Virus record (IMG/VR): IMGVR_UViG_3300030012_001663
Coordinates: 1 to 64,000 of that record
DNA length: 64,000 nt
Source: a virus
Strand: one strand, 5' to 3'
In this document: piece after piece, positions 1-7,462 of the stretch
How positions within the stretch are numbered: position 1 is the first letter of the stretch
Layout of the letters: the number at the start of each line of letters is the position of its first letter
Notes under the pieces: model-generated
Database searches by the model: none
Seen by the model: the letters and a program-made list of their open reading frames with translations, nothing else
Told to the model about the DNA's origin: nothing
Position numbers and translations under genes: made by a program

Positions 1-4
1 AGCC

Positions 5-76
5 ATGAATGGCATACTAATAATAACAGTAATATTATTATATATACTATTACTATACTTAATATCTATAGGGTGA
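5..76 (+). CDS. Hydrophobic 23-aa peptide or 3' end of an upstream gene
   Basis: A short reading frame starting ATG at 5 and ending TGA at 76 encodes an almost entirely hydrophobic segment (Ile/Leu/Val/Tyr), a single membrane helix. The frame is open to the window edge, so this could be the C-terminal end of a longer gene. Comparable tiny membrane peptides occur at 5462, 18767 and 25109, which makes a real product plausible but unproven. Confidence 0.3.
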   Translation: MNGILIITVILLYILLLYLISIG

Positions 77-150
77 CCTATAGTATCACACTTCCTTAAG
101 GAGTAGTTTGTTTATTGTTTTTGGTTAAGGTAAGTGATAACCAGTGAGAG

Positions 151-190
151 GGGAGAACAGGGTGGATCTAACGGGGTTCACCTTTCTCCC
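151..190 (+). promoter_or_regulatory. GC-rich RNA hairpin in the leader of the first gene
   Basis: GGGAGAA (151-157) pairs with TTCTCCC (184-190). Inside it, GGTGGA (161-166) pairs with TTCACC (177-182) around the loop TCTAACGGGG, with a small internal loop between the stems. It ends 21 nt before the ATG at 212 and has no T-tract after it, so it looks like a structured 5' leader rather than an intrinsic terminator. Function unknown. Confidence 0.5.
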
Positions 191-211
191 TGATCATACA
201 AATTTAAAATT

Positions 212-1084
212 ATGAATCAATTAGAAAGAAATCAAGTAATACAAGGATTTAAGATCATTTGCTGGATTATTGTCAAGTGTATAGGCTTTGCTATAGGTGT
301 AGCCGGGCTCTTGTACCTTATACTATCTATATTCACTCTATCAGCACACGCTCAATCATCTAATATAGAAGATAGATTTGGGTATCCTGATGGATATGAA
401 AGAATATATAATGATACTTACAGTAAATTCCTGAGACAACATCCATTGAAAGACAATAACGTAGTTAAATACTTCAATGGCAAGAGAAAATATAATAATA
501 ATGTATGGGCAGCTGTATATGATTATGATATTGGACCAAGAAACTTACACCAATGTGCAGATGCAGTAATATATATGCGTGCAAGTTGGATGTATAGTGA
601 AGGCAGAGGGGATGATATTGAATTAGTGGCCAGTGATGGCACTATTATGCCTTATAGAGACTGGCTCAAGGGTGTTATATGGACACCAGAGGGTAATGGT
701 CTTAAGCAAGTGATGACAAAACCACGTAAAGATAACTGTGAAACATTCAGAAAGTATCTTGACCATGTATTTATATGGGCAGGTACGTATAGTTTACAAA
801 CATATGAGACTTATCAGGTAGATATCTATGATATTCAACCAGGTGATGTCTTTGTAGTAGGTGGATTTCCAGGACATGCAGTCAATGTAGTAGATGTTGG
901 CGTTAATGAAGAGACTGGACATAAGTATTTTATATTAGCACAAAGCTATATGCCTGCACAGCAGAATCAAATACTACTTAATCCTGCTACAGGAGATGTA
1001 TTCTATGAGTTATTTGACTTTATGACTGAAGTCAGAACACCAGACTGGACATTTCACGTAAATGACTTAAGAAGATGGCACTAA
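212..1084 (+). CDS. Exported DUF4846-like protein
   Basis: 290 aa with a hydrophobic segment at about residues 20-46 ending in an A-H-A-Q signal-peptidase-like site, so the product is probably exported or membrane-anchored. The body resembles the DUF4846 family of Bacteroidetes: an HQCADAVIYMRA stretch near residue 112, then PGDVFVVGGFPGHAV and a LAQSYMPAQ block near residues 210-250. The conserved Cys, His and Asp suggest a hydrolase-like fold, but the reaction is unknown. It overlaps the next gene by 10 nt and follows the hairpin at 151-190. A phage carrying a host-type exported protein at the head of its early block suggests envelope modification; that is inference. Confidence 0.6.
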   Translation: MNQLERNQVIQGFKIICWIIVKCIGFAIGVAGLLYLILSIFTLSAHAQSSNIEDRFGYPDGYERIYNDTYSKFLRQHPLKDNNVVKYFNGKRKYNNNVWAAVYDYDIGPRNLHQCADAVIYMRASWMYSEGRGDDIELVASDGTIMPYRDWLKGVIWTPEGNGLKQVMTKPRKDNCETFRKYLDHVFIWAGTYSLQTYETYQVDIYDIQPGDVFVVGGFPGHAVNVVDVGVNEETGHKYFILAQSYMPAQQNQILLNPATGDVFYELFDFMTEVRTPDWTFHVNDLRRWH

Positions 1085-1734
1085 ATGATGATGGCACAGT
1101 AACTTTACCGTTATCTACAGTGAAAAGTATGTTGAAGAGTATATATGCAGACGTTCATAACGTTGATGCAATCATAGATCTTACAGTATCTAATCTAGAT
1201 CAGGACAATATAGGTTGGATATTTAAGCTCTTGCATCAAGAATCTGCATATATACCTTTGCATAAGGGTGACTATGTAAAATTTAAACCTAATCCTTATG
1301 ATGAAGGTGATAAATTTCATGTAGATATCCTTATAGATATGGGTCTCTATGATAATGGGTACTGTTACGGTAAGATATTGAAGGACACATCATGGGGTAA
1401 AGGCTTTAATCCATATCATAAAGAGATGGTTGTACAAGCATTGTGGCATGATGAAGATAAAAAAGTTAAACATGAAGAAGTTAACTGTAAAACAATGATG
1501 CTTCAGCGTGTAAACAAATTAGATATACCTCATTTTAATTTAAACAAACTGATGTCAAGAATATCACCAAGCTTATTAGAATCTGAGATCTACAATTGGA
1601 CGGGTAATCCTGAAGATTTTGGTCCATATATGAATAAAAGATATTTATTTAAGGATAAAGATCTTGATAACTGCCTAAATGTAGATGATGCAAAGAAAAT
1701 AATTCTTAGCAAACATGTCACGGAAGCAGTATAA
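1075..1734 (+). CDS. Hypothetical phage protein, 219 aa
   Basis: No family recognised. The protein is soluble and rich in Asp, Lys and Tyr, with no signal peptide or membrane helix. A central segment (residues ~60-110, PLHKGDYVKFKPNPYDEGDK) looks like a small beta-barrel of SH3/KOW type: a polar loop followed by beta-strands. It overlaps the upstream gene by 10 nt and the downstream HTH gene by 20 nt, so it is translationally coupled to both. Placement in the early block suggests a regulatory or host-takeover role, unsupported by motif. Confidence 0.6.
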   Translation: MALNDDGTVTLPLSTVKSMLKSIYADVHNVDAIIDLTVSNLDQDNIGWIFKLLHQESAYIPLHKGDYVKFKPNPYDEGDKFHVDILIDMGLYDNGYCYGKILKDTSWGKGFNPYHKEMVVQALWHDEDKKVKHEEVNCKTMMLQRVNKLDIPHFNLNKLMSRISPSLLESEIYNWTGNPEDFGPYMNKRYLFKDKDLDNCLNVDDAKKIILSKHVTEAV

Positions 1735-1969
1735 AACATTTGGTATTGTTAATAGAGAAGTAATCACTGATCCTTCTTTATCAAAGAATGCTAAAGTAAT
1801 ATATACACTTATTTGTTGTTATTGTGGTGATAAGTCAACATGTTATCCATCAAACGGAACCATTGCTGACTCACTTAATATAGGTCTTAGGACTACAATA
1901 AGAGGTATAAAAGAGCTAAAAGATGCTAAAATAATAGAAAGAAAAGGCAGATTTTTCAAATTGATTTAG
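1715..1969 (+). CDS. Helix-turn-helix DNA-binding protein (HTH_36-like)
   Basis: 84 aa consisting of a single winged-helix domain of the HTH_36 type common in replication initiators and phage regulators. The diagnostic pattern is a PSLSKNAKVIYTLI first helix, a CYPSNGTIADSLNIGLRTT recognition region (about residues 45-63) and IKELKDAKIIER as helix plus wing. The protein ends right after the wing, so it is either a stand-alone DNA-binding module or a regulator that dimerises through the helix. It overlaps the previous gene by 20 nt. A 113-nt AT-rich gap follows before the next start. Confidence 0.65.
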   Translation: MSRKQYKTFGIVNREVITDPSLSKNAKVIYTLICCYCGDKSTCYPSNGTIADSLNIGLRTTIRGIKELKDAKIIERKGRFFKLI

Positions 1970-2082
1970 TATTGATAGCTATATATTAGTAAAAAGTTTT
2001 GAGATAAGACTAATAAACATTGTGTTTAATCATATATGAACTGTAATAATTATTATTTTTGTTTGAGTCAGACAAAATTATT

Positions 2083-2355
2083 ATGATACTACAGTTACCA
2101 AGCGGGAGAGTTATTGAATTATCAGTAGAACAATATCTTGCGCTGTCTGATGAAGAAATACAAGAGCTTAATGGTCTTAGCTCAGCATATACAATGGAAA
2201 TATCAAATCCTTTTCATAGATCTTATGCATCTACTGCAAGAGAGCAGGCATTTGAAGATATGAAAGAGCATATTGAAGAAAGAGAACCCGCATTAGATGA
2301 GTTCACTGAAATAGATAAGCTTGAGGATGAGTACTTTCACTCAGATGATATTTAA
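2083..2355 (+). CDS. Small acidic phage protein, 90 aa
   Basis: ATG at 2083 is preferred over a TTG at 2059, because the TTG overlaps a TATTTTTG box (2054-2061) that matches a Bacteroidetes -7 element and would lie in the promoter. The protein starts MILQLPSGRVIELSVEQYL and is acidic throughout, especially at the C terminus. The 'LPSGR..E.S.EQYL.L.DEE' opening is, as I recall, shared by short proteins of crAss-like phages. Function unknown. Confidence 0.6.
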   Translation: MILQLPSGRVIELSVEQYLALSDEEIQELNGLSSAYTMEISNPFHRSYASTAREQAFEDMKEHIEEREPALDEFTEIDKLEDEYFHSDDI

Positions 2356-2387
2356 ATAATAATTTTTCAACTTTAAATTTTTTAATT

Positions 2388-2978
2388 ATGCAAGGCAAAG
2401 TCCAAATTGTGGCTGATGACAGCGGTGCTGTTATCCGTCAATCAAAAAACAACCCAGATTACGGTCATGTTAGACTAGTACAAGAAAGAGTTACTTTTGG
2501 TAACGCTGGTTGGGTTAAAAGAAATGTAGTATCTACACTATTACACGGTACTATAGAAGATCTACAAGAAACAGGTATTGCAAATCAAACTACATTACCT
2601 GGTAAAATTGTAGTAAAAGAGCAGCTTACACCGTTCAATGAAGAAAATCCAGATAGAGACCTGAAATATGCAGGTGATACTGGTATTATCTGTTGTGCAC
2701 ATGGTGAGCCTATCTATAGAAAGACTTTCTTTACCACAGATGCTAACGCTGAGGACATCTTTGTAGCACATACTAACGGAGATGCTATCAGAGAAGCAAA
2801 TGGTACGGGAAACAAGCTTAAAGACGTTGTAAAAGCAACGCCAGAAGAAGCTTTTGAAGATAATAACTCTAAACAAGTAGATTTAGAGGACTCTATCTCT
2901 GAAATTGAAAATGAAGAGGTAGTAGAAGACACAGTAGAGGAAGAAGAAGCTGTTGAGGCAGAAACTTTTGAGCTGTAA
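2388..2978 (+). CDS. Conserved phage protein with acidic C-terminal tail
   Basis: 196 aa. The first ~130 residues form a beta-rich soluble domain. The last ~45 residues are extremely acidic (runs of Glu around residues 165-190), ending in FEL. A compact beta domain with an acidic, partly hydrophobic tail resembles ssDNA-binding proteins, but the window has a clearer SSB candidate at 10661. Either two SSB-like proteins exist or this one binds another partner. No catalytic motif is visible. It is followed by the hairpin at 3043-3086. Confidence 0.55.
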   Translation: MQGKVQIVADDSGAVIRQSKNNPDYGHVRLVQERVTFGNAGWVKRNVVSTLLHGTIEDLQETGIANQTTLPGKIVVKEQLTPFNEENPDRDLKYAGDTGIICCAHGEPIYRKTFFTTDANAEDIFVAHTNGDAIREANGTGNKLKDVVKATPEEAFEDNNSKQVDLEDSISEIENEEVVEDTVEEEEAVEAETFEL

Positions 2979-3042
2979 TTCTCATAAACGCATACTATAG
3001 GTCTCATAATCCTGTAGTATTTTCATAATTATCTGAAATTTA

Positions 3043-3086
3043 GTTAGGGAAGGGCCCTCTTGGATCGCGTCAGGGGGCCCACTAAC
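3043..3086 (+). promoter_or_regulatory. Strong GC-rich stem-loop between early genes
   Basis: GTTAG (3043-3047) pairs with CTAAC (3082-3086). Inside, GGGCCCTCT (3052-3060) pairs with AGGGGGCCC (3072-3080), with one G-U pair and the loop TGGATCGCGTC. The following bases (GTTATATCACTT) contain no T-tract, so intrinsic termination is unlikely. Its GC content stands out sharply from the roughly one-third GC surroundings. It sits in a 136-nt gap before the gene at 3115; a structured leader or processing site is the best guess. Confidence 0.55.
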
Positions 3087-3114
3087 GTTATATCACTTAC
3101 TAAAACTTAATAAA

Positions 3115-3633
3115 ATGCTTAATAAAGAACAAATAAAACAATTAACAACACTAAAGAAAAAAGAATTACTATCACAAAGAGAAGAAAGACTAAACTATTA
3201 TGGTATACTTGATGAATATCAGTTACACCCAAAAGATTTAGTACAAGATTTAAGTTACCGTAAACTTAATCCCTATCAACATTTTTTGTTTAAACGTGTA
3301 CTACATGGTTTAAACATATATAGTAAAGATGAGGTTGCTAAACTTCATTGGGATAAGAAGAGAAGAGTAACAAGAGTATGGAAAAGAGGTCAAAGAGAAC
3401 TAAACTCATGGAAACAATATATATGTAATAAGAAAGTAAATGAATACTTTAGGAAAACATTTACTGGTCCTATGGCAGAGTATATAATATCAATACCACC
3501 AGAAGAAGTATTGGAAGATTATAAGAATACTATGTCACTAAAAGACTTGGGTATTACGTATGAAGATGTTATCTTGCGGTTTATGAGCAAGGGTCTCTTG
3601 CCTAAGAACTTTTTAACTGTAAAAGGTGAATGA
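3115..3633 (+). CDS. Hypothetical phage protein, 172 aa, Lys-rich
   Basis: Basic, helical protein rich in Lys, Arg, Tyr and Leu. The middle (residues ~55-110) has a helical, Trp-containing basic stretch (KLHWDKKRRVTRVWKRGQRE) that could bind nucleic acid. No family recognised. It overlaps the HNH gene by 4 nt (ATGA), so the two are probably co-translated, and the neighbourhood is nucleic-acid processing. Confidence 0.55.
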   Translation: MLNKEQIKQLTTLKKKELLSQREERLNYYGILDEYQLHPKDLVQDLSYRKLNPYQHFLFKRVLHGLNIYSKDEVAKLHWDKKRRVTRVWKRGQRELNSWKQYICNKKVNEYFRKTFTGPMAEYIISIPPEEVLEDYKNTMSLKDLGITYEDVILRFMSKGLLPKNFLTVKGE

Positions 3634-4037
3634 TACAACAGAAGAAGAAGCTATGTAATAATTGCAATACCATGCAATTCATTTGGAAGAATGATAAAGG
3701 CAACAGGTATTGCAAATATTGCTGGCACAAAAGAAAAGAGCCTGATTCAAAGCCATTAAAGGTTAGAAAGCCTATTAATCCTAAATCAAAGAAGATGCAA
3801 GCTATAGATCTAGCATATTCCAAGATTAGAAAGAAATTTATGTTAAATAAACCTGTATGTGAAGCAGGTCTACCTGGTTGTACTGTACAAGCTACTGATG
3901 TACACCATAAAAAAGGTAGAGGACAATATCATTTAAGTGTAAACACTTGGATATCTGTATGCAGATCATGCCACACGTGGATTGAAGAACACCCAGAACA
4001 AGCTATAGAGCTAGGATATTCTGAGAAAAGAATATAG
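3630..4037 (+). CDS. HNH-type nuclease with N-terminal zinc ribbon
   Basis: 135 aa. Residues ~9-32 carry two CxxC pairs (CNNC, CKYC) forming a zinc ribbon. Residues ~75-125 form an HNH module: a Cys-bearing lead (CEAGLPGC), the HHKKGRG catalytic His pair, an Asn in SVNTW and a second knuckle CRSCH followed by an aligned His/Glu helix. Small phage HNH proteins of this type nick or cut DNA; some act with terminase, others in recombination (NinG-like). It overlaps the upstream gene by 4 nt, and the tRNA gene begins 6 nt after its stop. Confidence 0.7.
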   Translation: MIQQKKKLCNNCNTMQFIWKNDKGNRYCKYCWHKRKEPDSKPLKVRKPINPKSKKMQAIDLAYSKIRKKFMLNKPVCEAGLPGCTVQATDVHHKKGRGQYHLSVNTWISVCRSCHTWIEEHPEQAIELGYSEKRI

Positions 4038-4042
4038 ACTAT

Positions 4043-4116
4043 GCCCGTATAGCTCAATTGGATAGAGCAACAGCCTTCTAAGCTGTAGGTTCAAGGTTCA
4101 AGTCCTTGTGCGGGTA
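4043..4116 (+). tRNA. tRNA-Arg (anticodon TCT)
   Basis: All four arms can be drawn. Acceptor: GCCCGTA (4043-4049) with TGCGGGT (4109-4115), including G-U pairs. D stem: GCTC/GAGC. Anticodon stem: ACAGC/GCTGT around loop CTTCTAA, giving anticodon TCT. T stem: CAAGG/CCTTG with loop TTCAAGT. The discriminator is A4116; CCA is not encoded. It reads AGA, the dominant Arg codon in these genes, so it probably supplements the host pool. It is embedded in the operon between the HNH and helicase genes. Confidence 0.9.
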
Positions 4117-4129
4117 CAAAGAAATTTAT

Positions 4130-5233
4130 ATGACACAGAGAGAAGTAGTACAAAATGATGCACTATCAATAGCAACACAACATAAAAGATGTGGATTAGG
4201 TATATCTATGGGCGTAGGTAAAACTAGAATAGCCATAGAGCACCTGAAGAAAAATTACAATCCCTTTATAAAAGCACTTGTAGTTGTTCCTAAGAATACT
4301 GTAATGAAATCTTGGACAACTGAATTAGATAAGATGGGTGATGATGATTTATTGAATCATATTACTTTCACTACTTATTTATCTATCAATAAACATAACC
4401 CGGCAGACTATGATATAGTATATCTTGATGAGTGCCATAGTTTATTGTTAACACATGAACCATTCTTAAGTCAGTTTACAGGTAGAATATTAGGTCTAAC
4501 AGGTACACCGCCAAGAAGAATGGATAGTGTAAAAGGTAGGCTAGTAAATAAATACTGTCCTATCAAGTATACATTCAAGGTAGATGATGCAACTGACTCA
4601 CATATATTAAATGATTATAATATTATTATACATGAGCTATCATTATCACCACTTAAGAATGTAAAGAAGAAAAGGAAAGATGGAGGAGTATGGTATCAAT
4701 CAGAACTAAATGATTACAGATGGATCATTAGTGTCATAGATAAAGCACAAACACCAAAGCAGAAGCAATGGGCTTCTATTATGCGTATGAGAGCTTTGAT
4801 GGACTATGAAACTAAAGAGAAATATGTAAGAACTTTGATACCACAGATCAAGAGCAAATGCATCATCTTTGCAAATACTATGGAGCAAGCAGATAGAGTG
4901 TGTACACACAGCTACCATTCTAAGAACTCTAATAGTGATTATAATCTTGAACTATTCAGTGATGGGCGTATAGATAAGTTATCATGCGTGTTACAATTAT
5001 CAGAAGGTGTTACAATTCCTGGTCTCAAAGCCGGTATTATTATGCATGCCTATGGTAATGAGAAGAAGACAGCACAGAGGATTGGTAGGCTATTAAGACT
5101 TAATCCAACTGAGACAGCAACTTGTCACATACTGTGTTACAAAGGTACTCAAGATGAGTATTGGATTAAGAATGCACTAAAAGATTTTGATCAAAGTAAA
5201 ATTAAACGTTATAATCCTGGAAAACATGGGTAG
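4130..5233 (+). CDS. Superfamily 2 DNA helicase
   Basis: 367 aa with SF2 motifs in order: Walker A GVGKT (28-32), DECH box (100-103), GLTGTPPR motif III region (~123-130) and QRIGRLLRL motif VI near residue 318. The arrangement resembles the compact SNF2/UvsW-type helicases of phages, which remodel replication or recombination intermediates. ATG 4130 was chosen because a TTG at 4106 lies inside the tRNA. The C terminus overlaps the zinc-ribbon gene by 8 nt. Confidence 0.85.
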   Translation: MTQREVVQNDALSIATQHKRCGLGISMGVGKTRIAIEHLKKNYNPFIKALVVVPKNTVMKSWTTELDKMGDDDLLNHITFTTYLSINKHNPADYDIVYLDECHSLLLTHEPFLSQFTGRILGLTGTPPRRMDSVKGRLVNKYCPIKYTFKVDDATDSHILNDYNIIIHELSLSPLKNVKKKRKDGGVWYQSELNDYRWIISVIDKAQTPKQKQWASIMRMRALMDYETKEKYVRTLIPQIKSKCIIFANTMEQADRVCTHSYHSKNSNSDYNLELFSDGRIDKLSCVLQLSEGVTIPGLKAGIIMHAYGNEKKTAQRIGRLLRLNPTETATCHILCYKGTQDEYWIKNALKDFDQSKIKRYNPGKHG

Positions 5234-5462
5234 AATGAAAGAAATGTATATGCAAATGGTTGAAGAAGAATATAATGGCAGCCATGATGCATTTATACAA
5301 GAATTAGCACGTGTGACATGTGAAGAGTTTATACATGAAGACTCTATGCAATGTCCAAACTGTCACAATCATAGCATATTGCGTAATGAAACAGATGTAA
5401 TATGTGATGTATGTGGTCAGGAATTTATATTAGTAGAAGGTAACACTTTAAGATTTAAATAA
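5226..5462 (+). CDS. Small zinc-ribbon protein
   Basis: 78 aa (or 75 if the ATG at 5235 is used). The N-terminal half is a charged helix. The C-terminal half is a zinc ribbon with CPNCH near residue 43 and CDVCG near residue 62, typical of small nucleic-acid- or polymerase-associated phage proteins. It overlaps the helicase stop and its own stop overlaps the next start (TAATG). It may be an accessory factor of the helicase; that is inferred from position only. Confidence 0.6.
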   Translation: MGRMKEMYMQMVEEEYNGSHDAFIQELARVTCEEFIHEDSMQCPNCHNHSILRNETDVICDVCGQEFILVEGNTLRFK

Positions 5463-5620
5463 TGAACTTAAATATATTTAAAAGAAAGATCCCAAAAAGA
5501 TATGTAACAATTGCAGAACGTAAAAGAAGAAGAGAAATGGAAATGCAAATAGTTAACATTATTGGTATAATATTTATAGCAATGATATTAGTTATGGGCG
5601 TAGTACTAATGGTTAATTAA
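5462..5620 (+). CDS. Small single-pass membrane protein, 52 aa
   Basis: A short gene starting at the TAATG overlap with the zinc-ribbon gene. Residues 1-30 are highly basic (many Lys/Arg); residues ~31-52 form one continuous hydrophobic helix ending MVN. That predicts an N-in, single-pass inner-membrane protein. Tight coupling on both sides (5 nt to the next ATG) supports it being real. Function unknown. Confidence 0.5.
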   Translation: MNLNIFKRKIPKRYVTIAERKRRREMEMQIVNIIGIIFIAMILVMGVVLMVN

Positions 5621-5624
5621 TATT

Positions 5625-5894
5625 ATGAGTAAATACACACATGATTATGAACTTGATAATGGTCAGTGGGTAGAAGTTGAGTATGAGTATGACCCAGGAG
5701 AACCTATGATACATACGTATCCTAATGGTGATCCAGGTCATCCTGGCTCAGCACCTTCTGTCAATATATATGCAGCATATGCTGAAGTAAAAGATAAGAA
5801 TGGTCTTTTAGTAAGCGTAAACATCTGGCCTTATTTATGTCTAGATGATCAAGCTGATATAGAAGAGAAACTATATGATCACCATGAAGAATAA
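5625..5894 (+). CDS. Hypothetical phage protein, 89 aa
   Basis: Acidic protein with a Pro/Gly-rich middle (residues ~25-47, PGEPMIHTYPNGDPGHPGSA) flanked by beta-strand-like segments. The middle may be an extended loop. No signal, membrane segment or known motif. It overlaps the following gene by 20 nt, so it belongs to the same translational chain. Confidence 0.55.
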   Translation: MSKYTHDYELDNGQWVEVEYEYDPGEPMIHTYPNGDPGHPGSAPSVNIYAAYAEVKDKNGLLVSVNIWPYLCLDDQADIEEKLYDHHEE

Positions 5895-6267
5895 TATATT
5901 TGTCACGCTGGCTGTTAAAAACGGTCAGCTTGACTTTCCAAATAAAGCACAAGAGAGTAGGTTTACCAACTTTCTTAAAGACGTCCCAGATGGAACTGCA
6001 ATAGATCTACATATGGGCTATAGTACAGATAAAGGTAGTAATGCACAACTTGCAAGAGCTCATGCAATGATAAGAGAGATAGCACAGTACCTTGGATATA
6101 CTTTTGAAGAGATTAAGTTACAAGCTAAGCGCCAAGCTGGCCTATGCTTTACAAGAAATAATGTAGAGTATTGTAAATCCTTTGCACAATGTGATAAGGA
6201 TGAACTTAATTTAGTGATACAAGCTCTGATAGAGATTGGAGACTTTAATGGAATGCAATTACGTTGA
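5875..6267 (+). CDS. NinB-like recombination protein (tentative)
   Basis: 130 aa. The second half, from 'NAQLARAHAMIREIAQYLGY' through 'EEIKLQAKRQAG' to a C-terminal helix ending near 'DFNGMQLR', has the helical layout of phage NinB/Orf family recombination mediators, which bind ssDNA and displace SSB. The similarity is by eye and partial. It overlaps the upstream gene by 20 nt and runs head-on into the antisense gene (9-nt overlap of 3' ends). Confidence 0.45.
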   Translation: MITMKNNIFVTLAVKNGQLDFPNKAQESRFTNFLKDVPDGTAIDLHMGYSTDKGSNAQLARAHAMIREIAQYLGYTFEEIKLQAKRQAGLCFTRNNVEYCKSFAQCDKDELNLVIQALIEIGDFNGMQLR

Positions 6268-6681
6268 TTGACTATTTACATCATCAGTAATCTTCTTCTC
6301 TAATTCTTTAACTATATCAGCTTGACCTTGTAAAACAGCTTCCGTAAGCTTCTTTAAGTCTTCTTTATCAATAGTTCTATCATCCTTGATAGCTAAACCT
6401 TGTTCAGTTGCTTGATATCTAAGTAACTCTAATAAAGAGTATATAGCATACATATGCTGTTCATACCATTTAAATTTAGCATCTTCAAGTTTGATTTCAC
6501 CTGATATAACATCACCGCATTTTCTGATGATTGGTCCTACGTCCTCTGGATTAGGAATAACACTATTAATATAATACATTAATACATCTTGGAATGCATA
6601 GATATAACCTGGATTTATTGTAATATTTTCAATATTCTTTGTTGTATCCCACTTAGGAGCTACATTAATTTTTTCACTCAT
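6259..6681 (-). CDS. Hypothetical antisense-oriented protein, 140 aa
   Basis: The only minus-strand gene in the 26-kb early block. It is helical, with a central W-Y-E-Q-H-M-Y helix and a charged C-terminal coiled coil (residues ~100-135, ending KELEKKITDDVNSQST). No family recognised. Its start is 13 nt from the ung start on the opposite strand, so the two are divergently expressed from overlapping control DNA. Its 3' end overlaps the NinB-like gene. The layout suggests a separately timed gene, possibly a regulator or inhibitor. Confidence 0.65.
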   Translation of the reverse strand: MSEKINVAPKWDTTKNIENITINPGYIYAFQDVLMYYINSVIPNPEDVGPIIRKCGDVISGEIKLEDAKFKWYEQHMYAIYSLLELLRYQATEQGLAIKDDRTIDKEDLKKLTEAVLQGQADIVKELEKKITDDVNSQST

Positions 6682-6694
6682 AATAAATAATTTT

Positions 6695-7429
6695 ATGCAA
6701 ATAGAAATGTTTCAAACAAATTTAGATAAAAATAACGAGAACTCAATAGATATCAATGAAAAAAGAGTCAAACTAATAGAGAAGTTTGGTGATAGCAGAT
6801 GGTTATCTATACTTGGGCCATGGATAAATGGTCCTGATCATACTAACGTATTTAATTACTTAGTAAATCAAATAAATGAAGGTAAAAGGTTCACACCCAA
6901 ATATGGAGATATATTCAATGCGTTTTTGCATTGTGAGCCTGGGGACGTAAAGGTAGTAATTATTGGACAAGATCCATACCCACAAGCTGGAGTTGCTGAC
7001 GGGATTGCGTTTAGCTGTAGCAAGAAAGGGAAAGCTGAGGCTTCTCTACGCTACATCTTTTCAACACTGTATCAGAACATACATAGCGCTGATCCGGATT
7101 TGTCAAGATGGTCTAAGCAGGGAGTTATACTTCTAAACACTGCCTTTACTACCCAAGTTCAAGCAGTGGGCGCCCATTATGAAGTATGGAAACCCTTCAC
7201 TGCCTATCTCCTTAAAGAGATTAATAATCTAAGTGATAAACTTGCTATTGTATATATGGGTCGTAAGGCTCAACAGTATGAAAAGTATTTCCCTGGTCAA
7301 TATAATATACATCTACCTCATCCAGCCTCAGCTGCGTATCGTGGTGGTAAATGGGAACACAATGACTGTTGGAACCGTATCAATGAACACTTAAAATCGG
7401 TTAATAAACCCTTGATAAACTGGGTATAA
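6695..7429 (+). CDS. ung: Uracil-DNA glycosylase, family 1
   Basis: 244 aa. Catalytic motif GQDPYPQAGVADGIAFS carries the water-activating Asp at residue 93 and the Tyr that excludes thymine. LLNTAFT and the Leu-loop motif HPASAA (His209) complete the family 1 signature. It removes uracil from DNA to start base-excision repair. The canonical His after the Tyr is Pro here, and the Leu-loop is HPASAA rather than HPSPLS, both tolerated in phage versions. It fits with the RNR and dNTP-diphosphohydrolase-like genes as nucleotide quality control, and indicates that this phage does not use uracil-DNA. Confidence 0.9.
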   Translation: MQIEMFQTNLDKNNENSIDINEKRVKLIEKFGDSRWLSILGPWINGPDHTNVFNYLVNQINEGKRFTPKYGDIFNAFLHCEPGDVKVVIIGQDPYPQAGVADGIAFSCSKKGKAEASLRYIFSTLYQNIHSADPDLSRWSKQGVILLNTAFTTQVQAVGAHYEVWKPFTAYLLKEINNLSDKLAIVYMGRKAQQYEKYFPGQYNIHLPHPASAAYRGGKWEHNDCWNRINEHLKSVNKPLINWV

Positions 7430-7442
7430 AATCGTATATTTA
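7412..7442 (+). promoter_or_regulatory. Bacteroidetes-type promoter before the DnaA-like gene
   Basis: TTG (7412-7414), a 20-nt spacer and TATATTTA (7435-7442) match the Bacteroidetes vegetative sigma consensus (TTTG/TTG ... TAnnTTTG). It lies partly in the 3' end of ung and about 20 nt before the ATG at 7463. Confidence 0.5.
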
Positions 7443-7462
7443 CATTTCAAAAACCAATTAAT

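Noticed and set aside
4106-4129. TTG-initiated extension of the SF2 helicase
   Set aside because: It lies within the tRNA gene; ATG at 4130 is a better start.
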